Positions 43,891 through 52,008 of a stretch of DNA of 64,000 bases are shown one piece after another. The position numbers and the translations under genes were made by a program. A model generated the notes under the pieces. It was not told where the DNA came from, did not search any database, and worked only from the letters and a program-made list of their open reading frames with translations. Location: the NCBI RefSeq assembly GCF_900187445.1, contig NZ_FYEB01000001.1, positions 1,054,001 through 1,118,000 on the forward strand, in the 5' to 3' direction. The DNA comes from Pseudomonas sp. Irchel s3b2. Lineage in GTDB: Bacteria > Pseudomonadota > Gammaproteobacteria > Pseudomonadales > Pseudomonadaceae. How positions within the stretch are numbered: the first letter of the stretch is position 1; the number at the start of each line of letters is the position of its first letter.

Positions 43891-46340
43891 ACCGACACCT
43901 CCAGGTTCTTCACGGGAATGACCTCGAATTCTTTTTTCAGCAGCGGCTGTTCGAGGCGTTCCTTCCACGGGTCCTGTTCGAACGACAGGGAAAATTGCAG
44001 GCGCTCGTTCAAGGCCTTGCGCCGCTCCGGGTCTTCCAGCACGGCTTTCTTGATGTGTTCCATGCCGACCCGTTGCAGGTAATGCACGGTGCGCTCGAGG
44101 TAGAAGGCTTCTTCGCGATACAGCTGCAGGAACGCGCCGTTGTATTCGCGTACTTCTTCGGCGGTTTTCAGTTTGACGAAGAACTCCGCGACTTCGGTTT
44201 TGATCCCGCCGTTGCCACCGATGTACATCTCCCAGCCGGAATCCACGCCGATAATTCCGACGTCCTTGATTCCCGCTTCCGAGCAGTTGCGTGGGCAACC
44301 GGAGACGGCCAGTTTCACTTTGTGCGGCGACCACATGTTGAACAGGTCGTGTTCGAGCTCGATGCCCAGTTGTGTGGAGTTCTGGGTGCCGAAGCGGCAG
44401 AACTCGCTGCCGACACAGGTTTTTACGGTGCGGATGGATTTGCCGTAGGCGTGGCCGGACGGCATGTCCAGATCCTTCCAGACGCCAGGCAAGTCCTGCT
44501 TTTTAATCCCCAGCAAGTCGATGCGCTGGCCGCCGGTGACCTTGACCATCGGCACGTTGTACTTGTCGGCCACGTCGGCAATGCGCCGCAGCTCTGAAGG
44601 ATTGGTCACACCGCCCCACATCCGTGGGACTACAGAGTAAGTGCCGTCTTTCTGAATGTTGGCGTGGGCGCGTTCGTTGATCAGACGCGATTGCGGGTCG
44701 TCCTTGGCTTCGCCCGGCCAGGTGGAAATCAGGTAGTAGTTGAGCGCCGGACGGCACGTGGCGCAACCGTTCGGGGTGCGCCAGTTCAGGTAGCTCATGG
44801 TGCCGGCGATAGTCAGCAGGTGCTGGTCGCGGATGGCCTGGCGGATTTGCCCGTGGTTGAGGTCGCTGCAACCGCAGATGGCTTTTTCGCTTTTCGGTTT
44901 GACGTCCGCCGCACCGCCCACGGTATTGATCAGGATCTGCTCGACGAGACCGGCGCAGGAACCGCAGGAGCTGGCGGCCTTGGTGTGTTTTTTCACGTCA
45001 TCGACGCTGAACAGACCGTGTTCCTGGATGGCCTTGACGATGGTGCCTTTGCACACGCCGTTGCAACCGCAGACTTCGGCGGTATCGGCCATGCTCATGG
45101 CTTTGTCCTGGCCCTGATGTCCTACGTCGCCCAAGGCGTTTTCGCCAAACATCAAGTGATCGCGGATCTCGCCGATGGCATGGTTCTCACGGATCTGCCG
45201 GAAATACCAACCGCCATCTGCCGTATCGCCGTACAGACAGGCCCCGACCAGCACGTCATTCTTGATCACCAGCTTTTTATACACCCCGCCGATCGGGTCG
45301 GAGAGGGTGATGGTTTCGGTGCCTTCGCCGCCCATGAAGTCGCCGGCGGAAAACAGGTCGATGCCGGTGACTTTCAGTTTGGTCGACGTCACCGAGCCCT
45401 TGTAGCTGGCGAAGCCCAGTTGGGCGAGGTGGTTGGCGCAGACCTTGGCCTGTTCGAACAGCGGCGCCACCAGACCGTAGGCGATGCCACGGTGGCTGGC
45501 GCACTCGCCGATGGCGTAGACCCGAGGGTCGTAGGTTTGCAGGGTGTCGTTGACCAGAATCCCGCGGTTGCAAGGGATGCCGGATTTTTCCGCGAGCTCG
45601 GTATTGGGACGAATGCCAGCGGCCATCACTACCAGGTCGGCAGGGATGATGTCGCCGTTCTTGAACTGCACCGAGCCGACCCGGCCGTTGCCGGCGTCGT
45701 GCAGGGCCTGGGTCTGTTCGCACAGGCGAAAGTGCAGGCCACGGGCTTCCAGGGCGGTTTGCAGGAGTTGGCCGCTGGTTTTGTCCAGTTGCCGTTCCAG
45801 CAGCCATTCGCCGATATGCACCACAGTAACGTGCATGCCGCGCAGCATCAGCCCGTTGGCGGCTTCAAGGCCCAGCAGGCCGCCGCCGATGACCACGGCG
45901 TGCTTGTGGGTCTTGGCGGTGTCGATCATCGCTTGGGTGTCGGCAATGTCGCGGTAGCCGATCACGCCCTGCAAGGTATTGCCGGGGATTGGCAGGATGA
46001 ACGGGGTCGAACCGGTGGCGATCAGCAGGCGGTCGTATTCGGCCTCGGTGCCGTCTTCGGCGATGACCCGGCGTTTGACCCGATCGATCTCCACCACTTT
46101 GCGGTTGAGCAGCAGCTTGATGTTGTTTTCCAGGTACCAGTCCAGATCGTTGAGTACGATCTCTTCGAACGTCTGTTCGCCGGCCAGTACAGGCGACAGC
46201 AGGATGCGGTTGTAGTTGGTATGGGGTTCGGCGCCGAAGACCGTGATGTCGTACAGCTCATTACTCAGCTTGAGCAGTTCTTCCAGGGTACGAACCCCGG
46301 CCATGCCGTTGCCGATCATCACCAGTTTTAGTTTTTTCAT
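43887..46340 (-). CDS. nirB: Assimilatory nitrite reductase large subunit
   Basis: 817 residues. FAD/NAD(P) oxidoreductase half first (LVMIGNGMAGVRTLEELL; VVIGGGLLGLEAANGL; ECASHRG). Two BFD-like [2Fe-2S] modules follow (CGCNGVCKG...CGSCAG; CGCSDLNHG...CATCRP). The siroheme/[4Fe-4S] half has KTCVGSEFCRFG and SGCPRNCSEAG. Six-electron reduction of nitrite to ammonium. First gene of the operon nirB-nirD-nasC-cobA. It has a sigma-54-like promoter and an ANTAR-type attenuator leader upstream. Confidence 0.95.
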   Translation of the reverse strand: MKKLKLVMIGNGMAGVRTLEELLKLSNELYDITVFGAEPHTNYNRILLSPVLAGEQTFEEIVLNDLDWYLENNIKLLLNRKVVEIDRVKRRVIAEDGTEAEYDRLLIATGSTPFILPIPGNTLQGVIGYRDIADTQAMIDTAKTHKHAVVIGGGLLGLEAANGLMLRGMHVTVVHIGEWLLERQLDKTSGQLLQTALEARGLHFRLCEQTQALHDAGNGRVGSVQFKNGDIIPADLVVMAAGIRPNTELAEKSGIPCNRGILVNDTLQTYDPRVYAIGECASHRGIAYGLVAPLFEQAKVCANHLAQLGFASYKGSVTSTKLKVTGIDLFSAGDFMGGEGTETITLSDPIGGVYKKLVIKNDVLVGACLYGDTADGGWYFRQIRENHAIGEIRDHLMFGENALGDVGHQGQDKAMSMADTAEVCGCNGVCKGTIVKAIQEHGLFSVDDVKKHTKAASSCGSCAGLVEQILINTVGGAADVKPKSEKAICGCSDLNHGQIRQAIRDQHLLTIAGTMSYLNWRTPNGCATCRPALNYYLISTWPGEAKDDPQSRLINERAHANIQKDGTYSVVPRMWGGVTNPSELRRIADVADKYNVPMVKVTGGQRIDLLGIKKQDLPGVWKDLDMPSGHAYGKSIRTVKTCVGSEFCRFGTQNSTQLGIELEHDLFNMWSPHKVKLAVSGCPRNCSEAGIKDVGIIGVDSGWEMYIGGNGGIKTEVAEFFVKLKTAEEVREYNGAFLQLYREEAFYLERTVHYLQRVGMEHIKKAVLEDPERRKALNERLQFSLSFEQDPWKERLEQPLLKKEFEVIPVKNLEVSV

Positions 46341-46412
46341 CAGGTTCTCCGGGGAGCTCGGGCCTGCCTCATCAGGGCATTCAGGCCTTGCTCGACAAAA
46401 TTTTGCGCAAAC

Positions 46413-46499
46413 AAAAAAAGGCGTCCCGCTAGTTAACTAGCGAGGACGCCTTTGTCCTTGTCCCGTTCTCTCGGGCAGCGCAGCCTTCTACGTTGAAGG
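46413..46499 (-). promoter_or_regulatory. ANTAR (NasT) antiterminator leader of nirB
   Basis: Read on the minus strand: hairpin 1, CCTTC-AACGTA-GAAGG (46484-46499); 8-base linker; hairpin 2, CCCG-AGAGAA-CGGG (46462-46475). Both hexaloops have A1 and G4, the reported ANTAR recognition pattern. A terminator with arms GGCGTCC/GGACGCC and a seven-T tail follows (46413-46450). NasT is expected to prevent termination when nitrate or nitrite is present. Confidence 0.85.
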
Positions 46500-46527
46500 T
46501 TGGGCTTTATGTATGTTGGGAAAGGTA

Positions 46528-46545
46528 ATGCAGTGGTTGTGCCAA
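46528..46545 (-). promoter_or_regulatory. Sigma-54 (-24/-12) promoter of nirB
   Basis: Minus-strand TTGGCACAACCACTGCAT has GG and GC exactly 10 bases apart. A start about 12 bases downstream lies just before ANTAR hairpin 1. NtrC control is expected. Confidence 0.8.
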
Positions 46546-46639
46546 GTCGCACAAATGCCCAATTTATGGGTTCTCATCATGGGAAAAGGATGTTTGCGTG
46601 CACCGGTTCAAGGCGCGATGCCCGGTTTTGAAGCAGAAA

Positions 46640-46723
46640 GATCAAAAGATCGCAGGCTGCGCCAGCTCCTACAGGAGATCGTGGGCACCCGTAGGAGCTG
46701 GCGCAGCCTGCGATCTTTTGATC
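46640..46723. repeat. Perfect 33-base-arm REP palindrome (GCAGGCTGCG class)
   Basis: Arms GATCAAAAGATCGCAGGCTG... and exact complement (46640-46672 / 46691-46723) with an 18-base spacer. It separates the kinase gene from the nirB promoter. Confidence 0.88.
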
Positions 46724-46729
46724 TTCTGG

Positions 46730-48400
46730 TCAGTCATGAAAGAGTAAAAACAGCAGCACCAGATTCACCAGCAACGACACCAGCGCCAATGTCCGCCAGA
46801 CTTTCAACGGTTCGCGCTCCAGCAACGGTCTGGGGCGCACGCTCAAACTGCGACGTTCTCCCTGTTCCAGTAGCAGCAACCATTCTTCCGCCGTTTCAAA
46901 ACGCTGATCCGGAGCTGCCGCCACCGCGCGCTCCAGGCTTTGCGCAATCCATTCCGGCAGGTCGGGCCGGTAGCGACTGGCGCTGACAGGCACACCAAAC
47001 CGAGGGCGCTGGAACGCTTCGATTTCGCCGTAGGGATAATGCCCGGTCAGCAGGTAATACAAGGTCACGCCGACCGCGTACAAATCCTGTTGTGGTGTAG
47101 GAGCGTCACCTCGAAAGGCTTCCGGCGCGATATAGCTGGGCGTTCCGGGCAGCGCGCAGGCTTGATCTTCAGACAGTCCGGGGCAGTAGGCGAGGCCGAA
47201 ATCCAGCAGTCGCAGCTCACCGTCGTCCCCCAGCAGCAGGTTCTCCGGTTTGATATCGCGATGCAAAATCTGCCGTCGATGCAATATGCCGATGGCCCGC
47301 AGCAAGCGTTCGGCCAGGTCCAGCCATTGAGCCAATGGCAGCGTTCCGACACGCTCATGCAGTTCAGCCAGGGTAGACCCGGAATATTCACGCATCACGT
47401 AGTACAAATGCTGACGCTGACTGGCGGTATGGACTTCAGGGAAATGCCGCCCGGCCACCCGTTTGAGAAACCATTCCTCCGACAACAATGCCTGCCCGGC
47501 CTGATGATCGTCACGCAGCGCACCGGGCAAGGTTTTCAGCAGCCAGGGCTGTTGTTGTGCATCGCGCACCCGGTAGAGCAGCGATTGCTGGCTCTGGCCG
47601 AGGATCCCTTCGACCTGCCAGCTTTCGAAAGTCTGACCCGGCTTCAGCGCAGGCGGGAGTGGCCATTGCTGCAGATGAATCAGTGCGTCGCCAATGCTGG
47701 TTTCACCAAGGGCATCGACCCGCACCAGCAGGGCGCTGGCGTTGTCCTGGCTGCCGGCCAGGTGCGCGGCGCTGACCAAGGTCTGCGCGGCACTGTTCAG
47801 GTCAGGTTGATCGCGCAGAATCGCTGCAATGGCCGTGTCGCCCAGCACGGCCCAGATGCCGTCGCTGAGCAGCACGAAACTCTCGTTCAGGCGCAGTTCA
47901 CCATCGAGAAAGTCCAGCACCAGGTGTTGATCCAGTCCGAGGGCTCGCTTGAGCACATGCTGCATGCCCGGCTGGTCCCAGACGTGATCCTCGCTCACCC
48001 GTTGCAGCGTGTCGGCGTGCCAACGATAAACCCGGCAATCGCCGACGTGAGCCAGAGTGAAACGCCGGCCGCGCATCACCAAGGCGCTGACGGTGGTCAG
48101 CAGCGGTTGCCCGCCGCCGTTAGCCTGCAACCAGCGATTTTGAGCCAGTAGCAGACGGTCCAATGCCTGGGCGACGCCCCAGGTTTCCGGAGTGGCGTAG
48201 TAATCCAGCGCCAGGGCCTGCAAGGTCGAACGGGCGGCGAGCCCGCCATCGGCACATTGGCTCACGCCGTCGGCGATGGCGAACAAATAACCCTTGCTCG
48301 CCGCCAGCGCCGGGGCCGGAGTGACCAGGCGCAGAGCATCCTGGTTCTCCTCGCGGGGGCCGATGGCGCTGTGTTCGGCAAAGCTCAGTTGCAGGCTCAT
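46730..48400 (-). CDS. Fused PP2C phosphatase / serine-threonine kinase, membrane-anchored
   Basis: 556 residues. N-terminal PP2C domain (about 1-235): EENQDA, FAIADGVSQCADG, TLAHVGDCRVYR and SQDNASALLV. Then a protein kinase domain (about 265-510): DIKPENLLL (catalytic Asp), LLDFGLAYCPG (DFG) and SYIAPEAFRG. One C-terminal membrane helix (WRTLALVSLLVNLVLLFLLF) puts both domains on the cytoplasmic face. Both reverse reactions in one chain suggest tunable phosphorylation of a nearby target. It is directly downstream (8 bases) of the nitrate transporter gene nasA, so it probably shares that operon. Confidence 0.92.
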   Translation of the reverse strand: MSLQLSFAEHSAIGPREENQDALRLVTPAPALAASKGYLFAIADGVSQCADGGLAARSTLQALALDYYATPETWGVAQALDRLLLAQNRWLQANGGGQPLLTTVSALVMRGRRFTLAHVGDCRVYRWHADTLQRVSEDHVWDQPGMQHVLKRALGLDQHLVLDFLDGELRLNESFVLLSDGIWAVLGDTAIAAILRDQPDLNSAAQTLVSAAHLAGSQDNASALLVRVDALGETSIGDALIHLQQWPLPPALKPGQTFESWQVEGILGQSQQSLLYRVRDAQQQPWLLKTLPGALRDDHQAGQALLSEEWFLKRVAGRHFPEVHTASQRQHLYYVMREYSGSTLAELHERVGTLPLAQWLDLAERLLRAIGILHRRQILHRDIKPENLLLGDDGELRLLDFGLAYCPGLSEDQACALPGTPSYIAPEAFRGDAPTPQQDLYAVGVTLYYLLTGHYPYGEIEAFQRPRFGVPVSASRYRPDLPEWIAQSLERAVAAAPDQRFETAEEWLLLLEQGERRSLSVRPRPLLEREPLKVWRTLALVSLLVNLVLLFLLFHD

Positions 48401-48407
48401 TCAGTTC

Positions 48408-49619
48408 TCACACCCGAGCAGCGGTGACGGCTGCCGAACCCCAAGTGGTTCTCCAGCGACGTTTCACACCGTGCAGACCGAACCAGGCGAGTACGCCGAG
48501 GCTGGCAAACAACCACAACGCCAGTTGATAGCTGCCAGTGCTTTGCTTGATTGCACCCATGCCGGCTGCCAGAGCGAAGCCACCGATGCCGCCGGCCATG
48601 CCGATCAGTCCGGTCATCACACCGATCTCCCGACGAAAGCGCTGCGGGACCAATTGGAATACGGCGCCGTTGCCTGCCCCCAAACCGAGCATGGTGCAGA
48701 CGAAAAGCGCCAATGCTGTGTAGGAACTCGGCAAGTTGAAACCCACTGTCGCAATGCAGATCGCTGCCACGGTGTACATCGCCAACAAGGTGCGAATCCC
48801 GCCGAAGCGATCCGCCAGCGCGCCGCCCAACGGACGCATCAGGCTGCCACCGAACACACATGCAGCAGTGTAGTAGCCGGCAGTCACCGGGCTCAGGCCG
48901 TATTGGTCGTTGAAGTAGCCGGGCAGGGCGCTGGCCAGACCGATGAAGCCACCGAAGGTCACGCTGTAGAAAAACATGAACCACCAGCTGTCGCGGTCGC
49001 CCAAGGCCTTCAAGTAGTCGGACATGGACTTGGCTTTCGGCCGCTCAGGCGCATTCTTGGCCAGCCAGTAGAAGACGATCAGGGTCAGGATCAGCGGGAT
49101 CAGGGCGAAGCCGAACACGTTGCTCCAGCCAAACGCGGCGGCTAGAACCGGAGCGATCAAGGCAGCGAGCACCGTGCCCGAGTTACCGGCACCGGCGATG
49201 CCCATGGCTTTGCCCTGGTGCTGTGGCGGATACCATTGCGAGGCCAACGGCAGGGCGACGGCGAAGGACGCACCGGCCATGCCGAGGAACAGGCCCAGCA
49301 ACAGTGCTTGTTCGTAACTGTGAATGCCGACTTTCCAGGCGACGAACAGGGCGCAGATGACGATCACCTGGCCGATTATCCCGGCGGTTTTTGGCGACAG
49401 GCGATCAGCCAGCAGGCCCATCGCAAAGCGCAATACGGCCCCGGCCAGAATTGGCGTGGCCACCATCAGCCCGCGCTGTTGTGTAGTCAGTTGCAAATCT
49501 GCGGCGATCTGCACCGCCATTGGGCCGAGCAGGTACCAGACCATGAAGCTCAGATCGAAATAGAGGAAGGCTGCGAACAGTGTCGGGGTATGGCCGGATT
49601 TCCAGAAGCTTGAATTCAT
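48408..49619 (-). CDS. nasA: Nitrate/nitrite transporter, MFS (NarK/NasA) family
   Basis: 403 residues, twelve predicted helices. The nitrate-transporter signature is in helix 5 (AGAGNSGTVLAALIAP), with related ALPLASQWYPPQHQGKAMG before it and GAGNGAVFQLVPQRF later. Imports nitrate for assimilation. GAGGTG stands before the ATG. First gene of nasA-PP2C/kinase; a leader attenuator and a sigma-54-type promoter lie upstream. Confidence 0.92.
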   Translation of the reverse strand: MNSSFWKSGHTPTLFAAFLYFDLSFMVWYLLGPMAVQIAADLQLTTQQRGLMVATPILAGAVLRFAMGLLADRLSPKTAGIIGQVIVICALFVAWKVGIHSYEQALLLGLFLGMAGASFAVALPLASQWYPPQHQGKAMGIAGAGNSGTVLAALIAPVLAAAFGWSNVFGFALIPLILTLIVFYWLAKNAPERPKAKSMSDYLKALGDRDSWWFMFFYSVTFGGFIGLASALPGYFNDQYGLSPVTAGYYTAACVFGGSLMRPLGGALADRFGGIRTLLAMYTVAAICIATVGFNLPSSYTALALFVCTMLGLGAGNGAVFQLVPQRFRREIGVMTGLIGMAGGIGGFALAAGMGAIKQSTGSYQLALWLFASLGVLAWFGLHGVKRRWRTTWGSAAVTAARV

Positions 49620-49720
49620 CGCGCACCTCAGCTGTCAGGCGTATCAAGAAGGAGTCATGAGCTTGCAGGTGGGCGCCGCAATGGCCGCACCACCAGCCCC
49701 GGTCTCTGGGGCCAAAACGA

Positions 49721-49805
49721 AAAAACGCCGCTACCCGATCCGCCAGGGGGGCGAATGAGGTGAGCGACGTCTTCGTCGTAGGTGGGGCAACCGCCGTTGG
49801 TTACC
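49721..49805 (-). promoter_or_regulatory. ANTAR-type attenuator leader of nasA
   Basis: Minus strand: hairpin 1 is GGTAACC-AACGGC-GGTTGCC (49786-49805), one G-U pair, hexaloop with A1 and G4. A second stem CGAC-GAAGAC-GTCG (49765-49778) lacks A1 in its loop. It overlaps the 5' arm of a terminator ACGTCGCT/AGCGGCGT followed by six T (49721-49770), so the two structures exclude each other. Confidence 0.72.
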
Positions 49806-49820
49806 TTGCAGGGATTTACT

Positions 49821-49838
49821 TAGCGAGATTTGTGCCAA
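49821..49838 (-). promoter_or_regulatory. Sigma-54 (-24/-12) promoter of nasA
   Basis: Minus-strand TTGGCACAAATCTCGCTA: GG and GC 10 bases apart. The predicted start falls immediately before ANTAR hairpin 1. Confidence 0.75.
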
Positions 49839-49861
49839 CACGTGAGATTGCGTTGTGGCCA

Positions 49862-49952
49862 TTCGCGGGCAAGCCTCGCTCCTACGGGTTTTGTGGTGAA
49901 TTCAGATGTTGTAAACGACACGAAACCTGTAGGAGCGAGGCTTGCCCGCGAA
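49862..49952. repeat. REP pair between nasT and nasA promoter
   Basis: Arms TTCGCGGGCAAGCCTCGCTC and complement, with a spacer of about 45 bases; class CGCGGGCAAGCC. Confidence 0.85.
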
Positions 49953-49978
49953 GGCGTCAGCACAGGCTCCGCAAGGCT

Positions 49979-50554
49979 TCAGCCCAACAACTCACTCATG
50001 GCAATGATCTGCTCCGCCACCTGTATCAGCTTCTGTTGGCGGCTCATGGCCTGGCGGCGCATCAGGGTGTAGGCCTCTTCTTCGTTGCAGTCCTTCATCT
50101 TCATCAGCAGCCCCTTGGCCAGCTCGATGCGCTTGCGCTCGGCCAGTTGCTGGTCGCGGGCGTGCAGTTGCGCGCGCAGGGCCTGGTCGCTTTCAAAGCG
50201 CGCCATGGCCACGTCGAGAATCGGCTGCAAGCGTTGTGCGTGAATACCTTCGACGATGTAGGCACTGACGCCGGACTTGATCGCCCGACGCATTACACCG
50301 GGGTCGTGCTCGTCGGTGAACATCACGATTGGCCGTGGTTGATCACGGGTCACCAGCACCACTTGCTCCATCACATCGCGGCTCGGTGACTCGGTATCGA
50401 TCAGAATCACATCCGGACGCACCGTTTCGACGCGCGCGGGCAGGTCAATGGTCAGGCCGGACTCGTCGATGACCTCGAACCCGGCTTCGGTCAGGGCAGC
50501 CTTCAGACGCCCGACTTTTTTCGCGGTGTCATTGATCAGCAGGATACGCAACAT
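49979..50554 (-). CDS. nasT: ANTAR-domain antiterminator NasT
   Basis: 191 residues. Receiver-like N-terminal domain (about 1-120) with Asp53 in LIDTESPS and IVMFTDEHDPG. A coiled-coil linker (RAQLHARDQQLAERKRIE) leads into the C-terminal ANTAR three-helix domain (AKGLLMKMKDCNEEEAYTLMRRQAM). Binds hexaloop hairpins in leader RNA. Kept inactive by NasS, encoded 14 bases upstream, until nitrate or nitrite is sensed. Confidence 0.94.
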   Translation of the reverse strand: MLRILLINDTAKKVGRLKAALTEAGFEVIDESGLTIDLPARVETVRPDVILIDTESPSRDVMEQVVLVTRDQPRPIVMFTDEHDPGVMRRAIKSGVSAYIVEGIHAQRLQPILDVAMARFESDQALRAQLHARDQQLAERKRIELAKGLLMKMKDCNEEEAYTLMRRQAMSRQQKLIQVAEQIIAMSELLG

Positions 50555-50568
50555 TTCGCAGGCTCCTG

Positions 50569-51780
50569 TCAGTGGCTGGCGAGAAGAAGAGCGCTGTCGC
50601 TCATGGCGTGCAGCGTGAAGCTGCGGGCATAGCCGGCCGGGTCCGAGCCGTCCCAGACTTTGCCGTCGATCAGTTGACTGCTGCGCATTTCCTGACTCCG
50701 GGCAGGCACGCCGACAGCGGTGGCAGCCTCTCGGTATAAGTCTAGTTGCTGGACCTGACGGGCCACACCGAGGTAATCCGGGTCGTCACGCAACAAACCC
50801 CAGCGCCGGAGCTGGGTCATGAACCACATGCCATCGGACAAATACGGCAGATTGACCTCGCCGCCACCGTGGAAACGCATGGCGTGCGGGTCTTGCCAGC
50901 GATTGCCCAGGCCATCGGCGTAGTCACCGAGAAAGCGCGGTTCGATGCAATCGAGCGGTGCATCCAGATATTCAGGCGCACTCAACAGTTGCGCGGTGCT
51001 GCGGCGATTTTCGCCGCTGGCTTCGATAAAGCGGCTGGCCTCGAGGATCGCCATCACCAATGCCCGGGCGGTGTTGGGGTATTGCTCGACAAAGGCGCGG
51101 GTGCAGCCGAGGACTTTTTCCGGGTGATCGGGCCAGAGGGTCTGGCTGGTGGCCATCGTAAATCCCAGATTTTGCTGCACCGCGCTGGCCGCCCATGGCT
51201 CGCCGACGCAAAAACCGTCGATGCGCCCGGCTTGCAAGTGCGCGACCATTTGCGGCGGCGGCACCACCACGCTGTCGACATCCTGCAACGGATGAATGCC
51301 CTGACTCGCGAGCCAGTAATACAGCCACATGGCGTGGGTGCCCGTAGGAAATGTCTGAGCGAAGGTCAGTTTTGGGCGACTTTGGTGCACATGTCGGTCC
51401 AGTGCTTCAGGACTGGTCACGCCCAAGGCCTGCAAGCCGTGGGAGAGATTGATGCTCTGGCCGTTCTGGTTCAGGCCCATGAGCACGGCCATGTCGGTGG
51501 AGGCTACGCCGCCGATGCCCAGGTGCACGGCGTAGATCAGGCCGTACAGGCTGTGGGCGGCATCGAGTTCGCCGCTGACCAGTTTGTCTCGCAGGTTGGC
51601 CCAGGACGACTGGCGCTTGAGGTTCAGGGTCAGGCCGTAGGGTTGGGCGAAGCCCTGGGTGGCGGCGACCACCACTGAGGCGCAGTCGCTCAGGGCCATG
51701 AAGCCGAGGTTGATTGCGGTTTTTTCCGGGGCATCGCTGCCATTGACCCAGGCCAGTGGGCCGGCTGATGGTTCGTTCAT
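50569..51780 (-). CDS. nasS: Nitrate/nitrite sensor NasS
   Basis: 403 residues from the ATG at 51780, which has GGAAGG upstream; the longer frame starts inside the leader terminator and is rejected. Periplasmic-binding-protein-like fold of the NrtA type but without a signal peptide, so cytoplasmic. Motifs: INLGFMALSDCASVVVAA, DAAHSLYGLIYA, GTHAMWLYYWLA and FCVGEPWAA. Binds nitrate/nitrite and releases NasT. First gene of nasS-nasT, with its own attenuator leader. Confidence 0.93.
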   Translation of the reverse strand: MNEPSAGPLAWVNGSDAPEKTAINLGFMALSDCASVVVAATQGFAQPYGLTLNLKRQSSWANLRDKLVSGELDAAHSLYGLIYAVHLGIGGVASTDMAVLMGLNQNGQSINLSHGLQALGVTSPEALDRHVHQSRPKLTFAQTFPTGTHAMWLYYWLASQGIHPLQDVDSVVVPPPQMVAHLQAGRIDGFCVGEPWAASAVQQNLGFTMATSQTLWPDHPEKVLGCTRAFVEQYPNTARALVMAILEASRFIEASGENRRSTAQLLSAPEYLDAPLDCIEPRFLGDYADGLGNRWQDPHAMRFHGGGEVNLPYLSDGMWFMTQLRRWGLLRDDPDYLGVARQVQQLDLYREAATAVGVPARSQEMRSSQLIDGKVWDGSDPAGYARSFTLHAMSDSALLLASH

Positions 51781-51796
51781 CGATTTCGCACCTTCC

Positions 51797-51886
51797 AAAA
51801 AAAAGCGTCGTCCCAAGGCCCTTGCGTGGGCAAAGCCGGGTGACGACGCCATTGTCCTTCCACTCATCCCGTCGTTGGCATGAGTG
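51797..51886 (-). promoter_or_regulatory. Attenuator leader of nasS with one ANTAR-type hexaloop
   Basis: Minus strand: CACTCAT plus CC-AACGAC-GG plus ATGAGTG (51861-51886), one inner mismatch, hexaloop with A1 and G4. After GAAGGACAAT comes a terminator GCGTCGTC/GACGACGC with eight or more T (51797-51849), ending just before the nasS ribosome site. The linker block AAGGACAAnGGCGTCnTC is shared with the nirB leader. Only one hexaloop hairpin is evident. Confidence 0.7.
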
Positions 51887-51902
51887 CTGATGCGTTTTCG
51901 GG

Positions 51903-51919
51903 TGCAAGGCATATGCCAG
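51903..51919 (-). promoter_or_regulatory. Sigma-54 (-24/-12) promoter of nasS
   Basis: Minus-strand CTGGCATATGCCTTGCA matches TGGCAN-N5-TTGCA with GG and GC 10 bases apart. Predicted start is some 5-15 bases before the leader hairpin. Confidence 0.75.
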
Positions 51920-52008
51920 CCCGGGTTTCATCAGTTTTCCATCAGGATTCGACGCGCCATGCCTTTCATCCTGTCGGCCATTATCGTCAGGCCGCATAGG
52001 AGGTTGGC

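Noticed and set aside
43891..44334. N-terminal extension of the nirD frame
   Set aside because: It lies within the conserved end of nirB in another phase; the short Rieske protein alone fits NirD.
44664..46331. 555-codon open frame on the plus strand
   Set aside because: Antisense to nirB; shadow frame without recognisable motifs.
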